Shown: positions 21,667 through 33,408, counted from the stretch's first letter. The stretch is DNA of 64,000 nucleotides from Acestrorhynchus altus (GCA_034509495.1 CM067515.1:16519058-16583057), one strand, 5' to 3'. Numbers and translations: made by a program. The notes: generated by a model from the letters alone, not told the origin.

Positions 21667-24436
21667 GAGTTTTAATGTACTCACAGATCATACAACCTTT
21701 TATACAGAATATATTTGGTTAGTTTGATGGTAGTAAAAAAATATATGGTCATTAGGACTGGGCGATATAATGATATTTATATTTATATTGGCCTATAAAA
21801 GCAAGATATGGGCTGAGGCGATCTCATTTATATTGAGATTTAAATTTCAGTCTTGCAGAAAACTTTACTTCCTTGTTCTGCGCCACCAAGTTTAACTATA
21901 GGATGTCATGCGATGTCCTAATAAAATGGGATGTGATTTTTTTGTCTGTATTGCCCAGCCCTTATGGCCATTATTCAGTGCAGACACACAAACATACACA
22001 CACTCATAGAAAAAGACATACACTGGCCACCAGCTAAATATTTGACTCCAGCCCACCAGTTGAAAATCATGGTGCCATGATGATAAACATGTAAGAAGGT
22101 CAGCTGGCTGTTCTTTTTGCGTAAAATGAAAAAGACCTAGAAATCAAATACAACAAAATAAAACAACAGCGTGAATGAGAAAGAGAACACTGGACACTGT
22201 AAATAAGATCAACATTCTCAAAAATGGAAAAAAAGAATAACTGTGAACAACAATATGAATAAGGCAGCATATTTTAGAACAATGATTGATGGTAAACATT
22301 CTGGAACAGTGTGTTGTAGAATATTGTGAATAACATCGAACATTCCAGAACACTGTGAATAGAAGACCTCAGATAACCCCAATGTTTTTGTTATTTTTTG
22401 TCCCAAGAAATTACCCAACCTCTTTAGGACTCTCCCCATCACACACAATTAAAGACAAGTACATGCTTCCTCTGATACATGTGAAGCCAACCACCGATTC
22501 TTTCCGAATTGCTGCCATCGCATCACTGCTGGGCAGCCAAAGTGCTCGGAATACAATAACTAATAGAAACCCTCTCCCCACAAATCCTCTACTCCAATAC
22601 TGATATCTAGCATGAAGAGTCTTTAAAAATCAACATGTTGTTTTTGGGTTTAGAAAGTATAGATATTTAGTGTTTTTATTATTTAATTGTAAATAGAGCA
22701 CATTAAACCCATTGTCATTCTAAATAGACTGATAAAGGAATCATATTACTTCCTTAATTCACAAGACAAAGCAGTTTCCTCCCGGTAGCTTCAGTTGAAT
22801 CATTCAGGAGGGAATTTGAAAAAGCTCTAAACGAACTGATGATATTAAGTGAAGATTCTGAATACAGCATTCTAGAACAAAGTGAATAAAGTTGAGTCTA
22901 AAAGGGTGTGAATGAAGATAACACTGTAGAACAATATGAACAATGAGCACTCTTGAGCAGCGAAAATGATGAAGAACATTCTAGAACAATTTCACAATTG
23001 TGACTGAAGCATCATGATAACTGTGGCACCACCTTACTGTAAGGTGTTCCCATTCCTAATAAACTGCAGTAACAAGTAGCTTACTGGATGTCACCCTAGA
23101 ACAAGAGGAATTCACAGACTTGTGCATTCTGGTGTCATTAATTACTCACTGTGTCAACAAGCTCGATGACCTTGGAGAAGAAAAACCACCAGCACACATT
23201 GGCCATCTGAGCAAAAAAAGAGATCACATCTGAGGAAGGAGCTGCTCAGATTTGCAGCATGTTTTTATAGGAAGCAGATTATAGTAAACAATCTGTTTTT
23301 GCATTCAACACTTACTGTGAGGTTTATCATTACTGCTACATTATATTTTACACTAGTCAATGTGATAATTACCCTCATAGCCAGAGGACTGGTGCTGTAG
23401 TCCACAGGCTGACACAGGTAGCTGTAGTTTGACAGCCAAGAAGTCACTAAAAACTGAACAAGACAATTCTCAAAATTAACTGCAAAGAGAAATTATTAAA
23501 TGCCAATTTAATATACACTCATTGACAAAAAAACAACACACCAACAAGTTGTTGGAATCAAATGAAACTTTGTATCTGTGAATGTAATAATATATGATTA
23601 CAATGTTTAGATGAAAGGATCAGTTTATTGGGGAAAACTACAACTTAAAGGTCTCTCTTGTACTGCGCTGGGCCACAACCAGCTTTGATGCAAGATGAAA
23701 TACACTTAGGCCTGGAGACTTGCAGGTTCTGTATGGTCTCCTGTGACACATTTACCCAGTGATTCTGCAGCTGGGCCTGTAGATTCTGCACATTCATAGG
23801 CTACTGAAGTTGGCTTTGCAGCTGGTTCAATTAATGCTTGATTGGTAAAATATTTGGCAACCTGGCAGGCCAAGGAATTTGCTATCTGGCAGACATTCCT
23901 GGGAAACCCTTACTGTGTGTGTATGAGCATTATCTTGTTGAAAAATGCCAGTTGGAAGCCCAGCCATGAGAGGCAACACCTGTGGCCATAGGATGTCCAT
24001 CAGAAATTGCTGAGGTGTTAGTGTTCATTGTATGATTTTTAGGGGTGATGATTTTAGGAGTAAATGTCATATGGAATGGCTATCCAGATCATCACAACAG
24101 AAGTTGGAGCATTGTGTTGCTCACAGCAAAGGTAGGATTGAAACGCTCACCAAAAGTCCTCCATACTCCCTAAACCTGACCATCTGAACCCAAACAGAAA
24201 CTAGATTCATTGCTAAAGATGATACGGTTCCAGTCCGTAGCAGTCCAGTCTCATTCACAACATGACTGCAAATGAAGGCAATGGTGGCTTGGTCTGAACA
24301 GTGTAGGTGGTGGACAATTTGTCAAAATGACCAGCCTGCTTTTCTCAATGCAATGATTCACCCACTTTCTAGTGTCTGCATATCAGAACCAACATACAGT
24401 TGATATACTGCTCATGCATTTAAGATTATAATATTA

Positions 24437-24515
<79 letters not shown>

Positions 24516-25261
24516 AGAGTAGACTTTTACTGCAGCAAAGGGATAAATTTGTGTGAATAATATGCATTAAGAGCAGTAAAATATAGTAAAAAAAAAAAAA
24601 AAAAAAAAGAATTTAAGCAGAAGAGAATGCTTTACCTCATGGAACATGTAAACAGACAAACAAACCATGGCAAAATTATAAACAATTAGGATGACTTTGA
24701 GGTTCAGGGGTTCTCTGTTTTTCATGAGCTTGGGTCCAATCCAAATGACACCAATATAGCACAGAAAAATACAAGCTACAGGCACAGGAGAGTACACGAG
24801 AAGCCAGGGGTCTGTCCGCTTATCTAAAAAGAAGAACAGAGAAAGAAGACAGCGGTTAAGTAAAGTTAAAGCAGCATGCTATGAAAATAATTAGATGTTG
24901 CTCTTGGGCTCCCCCTACAGTCGGAGAGTGTAATTCAGTTTTACTTCACTGACAAATTGATTACCTAACAATACATTTTTCTGAGTTCATAAAAGATATC
25001 AGTACATTCATTTCATTTAACGACTGTATGTATTGTGTGCAATGTCTTATTTATTTCTTCTTATTCTTTGATTTGTCTTCCTGTTCTTTCTTGGCACACA
25101 ATTCAGTATGACCACAGGTTGTCATCTTAGGGGCACTGCAGTAAAAAGGGTAAGAAAGAACATGCTATTCTACTAGAACAGCATATCACTGACTGGTCCA
25201 TACCTCCATTTTCCAGAATCCACTGGTGCATGGATTCAATTCTCTGCCAAGCTGAAGCCAT
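20576..25261 (-). CDS. elovl8b: Very-long-chain fatty acid elongase ELOVL8
   Basis: Seven coding exons join in phase: 25,204-25,261, 24,636-24,823, 23,373-23,453, 23,150-23,206, 22,022-22,136, 21,478-21,605 and 20,576-20,743. The product is 264 aa, the usual ELOVL8 length. ELOVL enzymes are multi-pass ER proteins that condense malonyl-CoA with acyl-CoA, the first step of fatty-acid elongation. Visible signatures are KVIELVDT (121-128), the catalytic HVYHH box (144-148), HIVMYSYYG (178-186) and TSLQLLQ (205-211). The C-terminus KSKRS fits a KXKXX ER-retrieval signal. It is close to ELOVL4 (IWIGPKLMKNREPL, NYSYLCQPVDYS, YLWWKRYLTS) but shorter, without the ELOVL4 tail, as in teleost ELOVL8. The choice of the b over the a paralogue is a guess from synteny with mutyh. 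An untranslated exon probably ends at 25,803. All seven splice pairs are GT-AG. The acceptor of exon 6 abuts a (GT)n repeat. Confidence 0.93.
21607..21664. repeat. (CA)n microsatellite touching elovl8 exon 6 acceptor
   Basis: About 28 CA units on the plus strand. Read in the gene's direction, (TG)n runs straight into TAG and the exon at 21,605, so there is no normal polypyrimidine tract. Confidence 0.95.
21753..21963. mobile_element. hAT-type MITE with 8-bp target duplication
   Basis: A 211-bp element with inverted ends (TAGGACTGGGCGATATA left; the complement of TGTATTGCCCAGCCCTT right). It is flanked by ATGGTCAT (21,745-21,752) and ATGGCCAT (21,964-21,971), an 8-bp target-site duplication with one mismatch. 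This is the signature of hAT elements. It has no coding capacity and lies in elovl8 intron 5. Confidence 0.85.
22150..23000. repeat. Degenerate 'GAACATTCTAGAACA' repeats around a mobile fragment
   Basis: Phrases like GAACATTCTAGAACAATGTG recur irregularly at 22,150-22,365 and 22,850-23,000. Between them, about 22,376-22,600, sits a block with ATACATGTGAAGCCAACCAC, which I recognise as a common fish dispersed repeat. A related block is at 36,600-36,740. All of this is in elovl8 intron 4. Confidence 0.55.
23516..24430 (-). pseudogene. Tc1-like transposon relic in elovl8 intron 2
   Basis: The left edge TACACTCATTGACAAAAAAA is a Tc1-type terminus. On the minus strand, broken frames give VWRTFGERFNPTF and then WPQVLPLMAGLPTGIFQQDN followed by AHTHTV. 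The latter is the DDE-domain block that holds the second catalytic Asp in Tc1 transposases. Stops and frameshifts separate the pieces. The right end is lost near the (AT)n tract at 24,439. It is in the same orientation as elovl8. Confidence 0.75.
24439..24511. repeat. (AT)n microsatellite
   Basis: A near-pure TA dinucleotide tract of about 36 units at the decayed end of the Tc1 relic. A poly(A) run follows at 24,588-24,608, within 30 bases of the exon 2 donor. Confidence 0.95.
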
Positions 25262-25802
25262 TAGAGAGACTGAAAGAGAACAAACAGCCTGTAGTTTAAA
25301 TCTGATGAGAGTAGGCTGTTCGTACATGCTTAGGTAAGAAAAAACTTATTCACAAGGGTTACTTAAGGTTACTTCAGTTACTTTTGTCTTAAGTAATATT
25401 CTAATTTTCTGAGATACTGAATTTGGGATTTTCATTAGTTGAATGAATATAATATGCAAGTTTCACTTTTTGAATGACTTTAAAAGCTAAACACCCAGTG
25501 AGAATACATTACAATGTTGCAGCTACAACAACGTTACTAAGTTAGGTGTATAGCTGTGACGTCATACGCTTGCACCACGCTAAACATGTTTCTGTGTTTA
25601 AGGTCAGTTTATGTTAAAAGAAAAAAAATGCTTTAAATGCAGTTTGGTCAAAATATCAATAATGACTGAAATACTGGCTGGCCTTTTTAGACAAGCAGGG
25701 TTATGTAAATGACCTGCTGCTGCACCACTGCTGTTTACACTGAGCCGAGATCAGAATAAACCTCTAAATGACTGTTTCTCTTCATCCTCAGCTCGAACTC
25801 AC

Positions 25803-26090
25803 CTGTACGCGCTCCTTTCCGCGCTCTGCTGCACTCTGTACCCGCTCTGAACGAAGACTTTGAACCAAATGTTGGCACACCTCACTAGAGGTACGAAATC
25901 CAGGTCCAGAGCCAAACCTCCGCCCCGGGATTTGGCTCCGACTCGGAGCGTGTGTGTGTGTGTGTTCGGCGAAGCCGCAGCAGAGCCGCACAGGCAGCCG
26001 GAACCAAATCCCGGAATACATTCTATCACTTTGCGGACCCGGATCTTCACCTCCACTCCTTATCGCCAATACACCAATCACACACTTCTG
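25803..26090 (-). promoter_or_regulatory. elovl8 5' exon and promoter region
   Basis: This is a CpG-rich island of about 250 bases in AT-rich DNA. In the gene's direction a good donor (GCGTACAG/GTGAGT) ends an untranslated exon at 25,803, and an acceptor (TTTCAG) lies just before the ATG at 25,261. Two CCAAT boxes are at 26,066-26,070 and 26,074-26,078. The transcription start is not defined. Confidence 0.55.
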
Positions 26091-26519
26091 TTCTCCGACA
26101 CCCTCCCCTGCTCCACCTTTAAACAGTATTTTATTAATTTTATAATACAAACTGAATCTGCATTTCTGCAAAACTAATACTTTCTACTGTGCGAGTCAAT
26201 TTTAATCTGTAAAAACTCAACGACTCTTATTTTGAAAAAGGCCTTGCGTAGTCAGTGTGATGGGAGCGGAGTAAACGTGTCGTGTCTCCACAAAACTCAA
26301 GCCACTTTTCTAAAGCCTTCTTTAAGCCGAATTGTCCCATTTTCAGACAGCTTTTCCTTCACACTAACAGGTTTACCTGCCAGTGCAAACACCCAAATCT
26401 TTATATTATAGAAATTAAAAGATAAATTACATTTTAATTAAAAAATAAAGTACTTTTCAGGTTTTATGTAACACCGCTTTTCATACAACAAATACAGTTA
26501 ATCAAAATTACAACAAATT

Positions 26520-26850
26520 ACACAGAGCAGGTATTCTGTGGGTGGTGGGTCATTCTCAGCACTGCACTGACGTGGTGGTGGGGTGTTGGTGTGTGTTGTG
26601 TTGGAATGAGTGGATCAAACGCACCTCTACCATGTCAGTGTCACCGCAGTGCTGAGAATCACCCATCACCCACAGTGGGGTCCTGAACATTGAATAACAG
26701 GATGAAAGAAGGCTAACAAAGTATGCAGAGAAACAAATGGACAGCAGTCTAATTATAGAACTACAAAATGCTACTGTGGTCAGTGAAACTGATAAAATTA
26801 AACAGCGAGTGTAGAAACGAGGAGGTGGTCATAATGTTGTGGTTGATTGC
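26520..26850. mobile_element. MITE family B copy with internal hairpin
   Basis: It shares its right end (AGGAGGTGGTCATAATGTT) and internal phrases with the 18.3-kb copy. GGTGGGTCATTCTCAGCACTG near 26,542 and CAGTGCTGAGAATCACCCATC near 26,648 pair as a long inverted repeat. It lies between the elovl8 promoter and the mutyh 3' end. Confidence 0.65.
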
Positions 26851-26933
26851 AAACCAGTTAAAAAATTAGTTTCAGACTGTCATCAAGTTGTATTGTGATA
26901 TTTTGTATAACAACATGCTGCTGCATAATATAT

Positions 26934-26998
26934 GTACACTACTGTCAAAAGTTTAAGACCCCACATTGAGTGTTAAAAAACATTTGACAGGTAGTGTA
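26934..26998. mobile_element. Minimal Tc1/mariner-type inverted-repeat remnant
   Basis: TACACTACTGTCAAAAG on the left is nearly complementary to TTTGACAGGTAGTGTA on the right, only about 65 bp apart. The ends resemble fish Tc1-type termini. This would be an internally deleted element reduced to little more than its ends. Confidence 0.5.
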
Positions 26999-27202
26999 TG
27001 TAGCACCCCATCACATTAATAGGACAAAAAGGTGACTGATGTCCACAATTCTACTCTGTCCCAGTGCTGGAATAAAATCAAGATGACAGTAATCTAAGGT
27101 GCTGAACTCATCCCTACATTCTGCTATATCTGTCCATTATGTTGTAATGAAGTCTATTACTTATTAGAAGCATCTAAAGAAAGATTTTATCTTCCAAACA
27201 AT

Positions 27203-27214
27203 TTTATTTTTATT
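27203..27214 (-). terminator. mutyh poly(A) signals
   Basis: Two adjacent AATAAA motifs on the minus strand (27,209-27,214 and 27,203-27,208) lie about 115 bases downstream of the mutyh stop, a suitable distance for a short 3' UTR. Confidence 0.55.
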
Positions 27215-27326
27215 TAAAAATATTTTCCTTTGATTAACAATAAAAATATATATATATACATAAAATGATCAAGTTAAAAAATGTAATACAATACAGTAGA
27301 CAGTAGTAGTGTTATATATTAAGAGG

Positions 27327-30300
27327 TTAGCTGCTTGCTGGTTTTGAGGAAGTAAAGAACTGGCTGAGGGAGAGTTGCTTTTGGCCTCCATTTGGTGCCC
27401 TCTCTGGATGTTTCCTTGACTGTTTAGCCTGCTTTTCTTTCCCAGGTCCTGATCTTTTTTTTCGCTTCTTATTCTGAAACAAACAGGCAAGATAGGCTCA
27501 GTTAGGTAGGTGATAAAGGCGTAATTTTAGCCCTTTATGAACAAGTAACTATACAGTAATAATGTACCATGGCATTTCATTGAAAAGTAAATCCCTACAT
27601 ACATACCAGCTCAGTGTCCTTCAGTTTACTTGTGCTCTCATAATACAGCTTCATAATCTATAAACAAAAACATTTAGCAGAATTAAATCTGGCATGAGTA
27701 CTGGCTAGTCATTCATTACAGAGTACATACCAGGGGTGTTAAAAAAGCAGAGAATATACTATAATAAAAGTACAAGTACTGTATCACAATCAAACTCAAT
27801 TAAAAGCAGAAACTGCACTACACTGAAAGTATGAGACTATCTAATGCAAAGAGCAGAAATATTACAATAATACATACATAACCATTTAATTCAGTACACA
27901 GACCTTTTTGACCCCAGTGGACACAGCAGCCTCTCGTAAAGCTGAATCAGTGAGCCAGCAGGTTCTCTGCTCTGTCTCTGTCTCAGCATGGACAGGCGCA
28001 CTCGCACTGTACACCACATATGTTTGGTGGATATGTGAGAAAATATGGACCACCTGCACAGAGAACAATCTAAAATTAAAGAACCATGTGAATGCACATG
28101 GCGCTGTAACAACAGCATAAATGCTCACAGGTAGTCTATGTGCACCGCCATCTTCTCTCTTCTGTTTATGATGCTCGACAAAACCCTCTATTAATGACGT
28201 ATTCTGTGACAGAACTTCAGTTCCACTAAAATTGGTATAAACACGGGCTGGTTCGCTGAAAGGCATCAAGGTTCTTATAAGCCTGAATGGAACCAGTTCA
28301 AGAACCTTTTGGTGGAAAAGACCTCCTTTAAATTCTTTTAAAATAGAATATCACATATTTATATAATTTGAAGGATCTTGATTGTACTCGCCTGTCCCAA
28401 GTACTGAAAGGATTCTTCAACAGGCGATTTTCCCAGAATACTCTTTACTTCAGCATTTAACAGCTCCACATGCTTCTTCTCATTGATCCCCTCCTCCAAG
28501 AGCCTGCTGGGTAACTCCCACATTCCTGCTAGAAGCCCTGGTGACCAACAGTAAATAGATAGATAAAAAGAAGCATTATTGTTTTTACATAAGCTTTCAA
28601 AGCATTTTAAAATGTTCTTTATGCAATTTTGATTCAAATAATTCTGTGATAATGGTGCACCATTGTATTTCACACTGTAGTTTAATCCCCACAATTAGGT
28701 ACAATAGAAAAAGTTCAGTACAATGGGGAAAAAGCAACAAAACCTCCAGATGCAGATGCCCACTGGCTGCTCATTTGAGGCTTGGACCTGGATCTATGTA
28801 AAGCTGCTTTGTGACAACTTCTTGTTGAATAAAGTGCTATATAAATTAACTTTGATTGATTGCGATAACTAATGAGTTGTAATATGATGGGAAAGGCTGG
28901 AATAGCAGATATACTCATTTACTTTTTTGTCGTTTCAAAGCAAACCGAGATGGATCAAAAATAAGGAAAGAATATACTGAATATGTACACAGGGCACATA
29001 TCTGTACAGGGTAGGTGATATGGTAAAAATATTGTATCACAATAAAGATATTTTCATGATGATATTTAAATATTTTCACACACAAACAGCATCAGATTGT
29101 TTAAAAACTGCCATTTAAAAATGTTCATACTTTCAGAATGTGCAGTTAACGTTTTTAAAGCATATATGACAATATACTGAAAAGTATACTGCATTTCATA
29201 AAATGCATCATATGAGGGGAAAAAAACAGAAAAACTGGCCACTAACATGCAATCTCTCTGCACAACAGGGTGAGGGAGAACCAGCAGTTACCATAGCAAT
29301 ATGCTTAAATCAACTTTAATTCCCACAATACCATGCAATCCCAAATTCTATTGCTTATAGTTTACTGCTTAAGGTTTACAGGTAGAACTTGTAAAGGCCA
29401 ATAGAATATAGGCTCTCTGTTACCTACAGGCACCGTTTCTAATACCAGGCATGAGCCAGAGAAGTGTAAAATGTTCTTTAGCATTGAGCTAGAAAACAGT
29501 GGAAAGATCCACATCCACATGTATAACTAATACTTTCCAAATAATAAAATGCAGTACCTTTACTTGGTCTCTTGACGAGCAGATACTGAATGTCCCCCTG
29601 GACACTCTGTCGCTGCAGGACGCATGTTAGTGTACGCTCCACACGAGGGGCTTTCTTCATGGGTTTTCGGGGGTAATTCTGCACACCAAGTTCACTGTCC
29701 CAACCCTCAGACAGACAGAGGTTGCAGCTGCCACTTACTGCATGAGGACAGCAATGACATTAGATGACTACTGTGATATTTTCATGAATGGTAGTATTTT
29801 GATTGACAAACAATGAGCTGTAAATCATTTACCAATAAAGGTTAGGTGAAATAATCTATAAGGGATTTGTTTGTTCATGTAATTTCCCCAAAATGACAAT
29901 ATTACACAACAATTATTGTCTGTTACTGTAAAAACTACTAATAACCATACTGAAATAAAATTCCCCCACAGCTGTTACTGCCATACTACAGGAAATACAC
30001 ATACTATATATTCCAACTGGATTATGATCTCTAAAATAATTACTGTTGGACTGTAAAAAAGACACACTGTAGATTCATCCTACATTAAAATCACCACATA
30101 GTTATTACTATCAGAATGTAAAACGTAACTGTAATTTTATCATCTTCAGGTAACACTAATCCAGCTCTAACAGAGCTTTAAATAACAATGTAAACTTACA
30201 ACAGTCCTCTATATCTGGAACAGTGCCATTCAGATTTGAGTCCAGTTTATTTAGAAGTCTTCTTGTGACTTTCTCATCTTTCAAGCTCACCTAAAACAGA

Positions 30301-33300
30301 CAAAATTGTAGTTTAACAGTGTAATCAAAAGGAGGTTCTATGTAGCTGAGGGCATTTATATGTTTACCTTCTTTTTGGCATGGCAGTGAGCCTGAACAGG
30401 ACACTGAGCACAAACTGGGGTTTTAGGGGTGCACACTGTTGCCCCCAGCTCCATTAAAGCCTGGTTAAAATCTCCAGGTCTATCTGGATCGACCAGTGTG
30501 TCTGCTATTTCCCTAAAACAAACAAAATTAATTTTAAAAAAGCACATAATGTAAACTATACTCTATTTCTATTTCACACTAAACTACTTAACGTGTAAAC
30601 ATAAAATCTACAGTCCAGTAACCACTGCATACTCCTATGTACCACAGTGTCTCAGTGACCAGAGGGCTGGTGCTGTCTGCTCCAATTGCCCGAACACGAC
30701 ACAGGACCCGAATCACATTCCCATCCACAGCACCTGTAACCTGAGCATCAATAAAGCTGTGAAAATGAGACCTCCAGTTAAATAAAAGATAAATGCTATC
30801 AGTCACACAACCTCTGTACAGTTACAGTTAACTGTACCGCATTAAGTTGTCCAAATTAGTCTATTTATTGAAACATTTTAGCCGATTTTCCCCGTTTTTA
30901 AGCAATGACTGGCTTAGCATCTTGTAATGAAAATTTAAATAAAAGGCAAATTGTCTTATCAAATATTTTTTATTAATGAACAAATCACAGAATTAACTTT
31001 ATTATGATAAAAATAATAAATTGAATCTAGATGTCAAGTGAATTTGACCTGTGTACCTGTCCCAGGGCAATGGAGCCGATGGCCCCAGCAGTGTAGCGGC
31101 CAACGCCTGGCAGCTGCTTCATAAGAGCCTCAGCAGACCTAGGCATCTGCCCACCCAGCTCAGACACCACCTACAACACCAACACAAAAAAAATCAATCC
31201 ACTCACAGAAAATCAGTTAAAGACATCATAATAGTCATCACAGATACCAAAAAAAAACAAAAAAAACCCCACAAACCTTTTGAGCGCCCTCGTGCAGCCT
31301 CCGTCCCCGAGAGTAATATCCTAGGCCTGACCACATCTGGTTGACCTCCTGTTTAAAAAAGAAAGTGGGAACATATATTGATATATATTTATATCAATGG
31401 AATACATGGTCTTATTGCTGGACAATTTATTGTCCTGTTATAGTGCCTGGCCTATGTGGAATATATAGACAATAATTTATTAAACAAAACTCTGATCAGC
31501 CCTTCATCACACATTTTTGCTCACCTCCAGTGAAGCTTCTGCAAGTTTCTGGACTGATGGCCACCTCTGAAGAGGAAATACCAATTCAAATTGAGCGTAG
31601 GCTACAAAGACTAATGCTACTGGAATTAAACACTCATACAATAAATATGAATAAGTACAAAGGGAGCCTGCCTTCATCCATCTGTTGTAGTAGTCCACAA
31701 CTGTAGCAACTTGAGTCTGCTGGAGCATCACCTCTGACACCCACACTGGCAAAAGACCAAGAGGAGAATCACATCCTACCCATTACCAAGTCTTAACTAC
31801 AAATGCACTTTCAAACTGAAGATTACCTGCATATGTCCTGATATCGATGTCCTGTTCTGTCATGGCCTTTCAAGACAAAGAGCATGTCACCATCAACAAG
31901 GGCACACTGCAATCAATACTTCATTAAGACTCTTCATCAGTGTGCAACTGGGGCAGCCATGGCCTGGTGGTTATGGAAACAGCCTTGTGACTGGGAAGTA
32001 GCCAGTTTGATTCCCTGAATTGGCAGGACCTGACTGAAGTGCCCTTGAGCATGGCACAAAGGATCTATATGCAAATTTAACAAATGTGTATGCAGAGACA
32101 AAAGCTTAACAGGAAAATTAGGGGAAAACTACAGGTACAGCCATCCTGTTCAACAACGGGAGTTGAGAGCCTTGCTTGTGATTTTTAAATAAGTTTTTGC
32201 AACACAACTGGTGCATACAGTCCTATTTTTGCTTTTGGTCAATTTCTAATAGCCTTTATTACCCAAAGATAAATGCATACAAGACACAGTTTTTATTAAC
32301 CGAGTCATTTAAAAAAAAAAAAAAAAAAGTAGTTAGCTAATAATATAGCCTTCTCTCACAGGTCTATGCATTTCTGTTGGATTCCCTCAGTGTTTACAAT
32401 TTGCTGTAATAGGTGCAAATATGTAGAAACTTCTAAGCATTTACATTTACAGCATTTAGCAGACGCCCTTTTCCAGAGCGACTTACAAAAGTGCTTTGCT
32501 GTTTACTTAGAATATCCTTAGCTATTAGACGAGGCTGGAATCTAGAGATTCTTCACGCTTAGATCCTGTTGAAACAAATGGAGTTAAATACTCCTGAAAC
32601 AGATGAGTCAGTCTGTTTTTGAAGACAGTGAGGGACTCAGCTGTTCGGACTCCCAGGGGAAGTTCGTTCCACCATTTTGGTGCCAGAACAGAAAAGAGTC
32701 TGGATGCCTGTTTTCCTTGCATTCTGAGGGACGGTGGGTCAAGCCGAGCTGTACTTGAAGCTCGAAGGGCTCTTGGTACAGCTCGAGTTTTGACCATTGC
32801 CATCTTTAAAGCTTTAAATCCAAGCTTTAAATTGGTGCAACCATTTTTATTTAATAATGCAACAACCTGAACGAGTTATACAACTAGCCTACAGTTCCAG
32901 ACTCTGTACACTAAAGTAAACAGTAAGTGTGTGGACATTACCAGAGTCCTCCATGGTAGCTCTCTCTTGTTCTGGTCATACCAGGACAGGATATGTGAAC
33001 GAAAGAACCTCAGTTCAGCAGGGTCCTCAAAGAAGTGATAAGAAGATGGTCTGGAAGATTGTTCTGCAGGCAACAAATGAGGCAAATGTTTTATAACATA
33101 TAACATAGAACGATTGCTGATTGTCTAAGGTAGGTGTTTCTTATACAAAAGCAAATGACAAGGTACAAGGTGTTGTGGGAATATACTGGCAACGAAATCT
33201 GTTAAGGTAGGCTGGTGTTGAATGTACTGGTCCACCTTAAATGGTGCGCTAGATGCTTATCGTGAGCAGTAGCAACTTGGAATGAGAATCTATAAGACAT

Positions 33301-33408
33301 GCACATCTTACCTTCTTTAACTTTTGGCTTTGATTTCTTGAAACTGACACCTGCTGTGTTTTGGAGCACAGATCTGTTCCTCCTTGCAGACTTTAACTTG
33401 TTCATCAT
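27327..33408 (-). CDS. mutyh: Adenine DNA glycosylase MUTYH
   Basis: Fifteen coding exons join in phase: 33,312-33,408, 32,942-33,063, 31,827-31,866, 31,672-31,745, 31,525-31,566, 31,277-31,348, 31,057-31,170, 30,643-30,740, 30,368-30,512, 30,200-30,290, 29,558-29,737, 28,392-28,537, 27,904-28,053, 27,607-27,657 and 27,327-27,473. The product is 522 aa (human isoforms are about 535-549). MUTYH removes adenine mispaired with 8-oxoguanine in base excision repair. Seen: SEVMLQQTQV with catalytic Glu91; helix-hairpin-helix LPGVGRYTAGA (169-179); catalytic Asp193 in VDGN; 4Fe-4S cysteines 247, 254, 257 and 263 (Cx6Cx2Cx5C); the zinc-linchpin cysteines 298, 303 and 306; and a NUDIX-like recognition domain (about 335-457, GLLAGMWELPS, VVHIFSHIHQTY). 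It ends in a basic KKRKKR stretch and a PCNA-binding box QLSLSQFF (507-514). Introns after residues 111 and 407 use GC donors. No breaks; it looks functional. Confidence 0.96.
28730..28862 (+). mobile_element. Short retroelement 3' tail
   Basis: AAGCTGCTTTGTGACAACTT, then AATAAAGTGCTATATAAATT and a TTGATTGATTG tail are typical of the 3' end of a fish non-LTR element or a SINE that borrows it. It lies in a mutyh intron, antisense to the gene. Confidence 0.6.
31567..31671 (-). other. mutyh 105-nt GC-AG intron, open in frame
   Basis: Homology (human WMQ-KWP; here WMK-RWP) puts the splice between Lys111 and Arg112. The only in-phase donor is AAG/GCAGGC, a GC donor of modest quality; the acceptor is CTTCAG. 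The intron is exactly 35 codons long with no stop, so retention would insert 35 hydrophobic residues without a frameshift. Confidence 0.75.
31949..32110 (+). mobile_element. tRNA-derived SINE
   Basis: GGGGCAGCCATGGCCTGGTG then GTTATGG forms an A-box-like start and AGTTTGATTCCCTG a B-box-like motif, followed by a body (TGACTGAAGTGCCCTTGAGC) common to a fish SINE family. It is antisense within a mutyh intron. Confidence 0.7.
32438..32840 (-). mobile_element. L2-like non-LTR 3' end inside mutyh
   Basis: On the minus strand it reads the same RT C-terminus as at 3,855-4,278 (LAPKWWNELPLGVRTAESL), with a small deletion in the FKNRL-THLF segment, and the same 3' end. The two copies look more than 90% alike. 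It is in sense orientation in the intron between mutyh coding exons 2 and 3. A SINE follows downstream in the same intron. Confidence 0.85.

Noticed and set aside
22690..22720. LTR end shared with 39,692
   Set aside because: A 19-base match (CATTAAACCCATTGTCATT) alone is not enough to call an element at this site.
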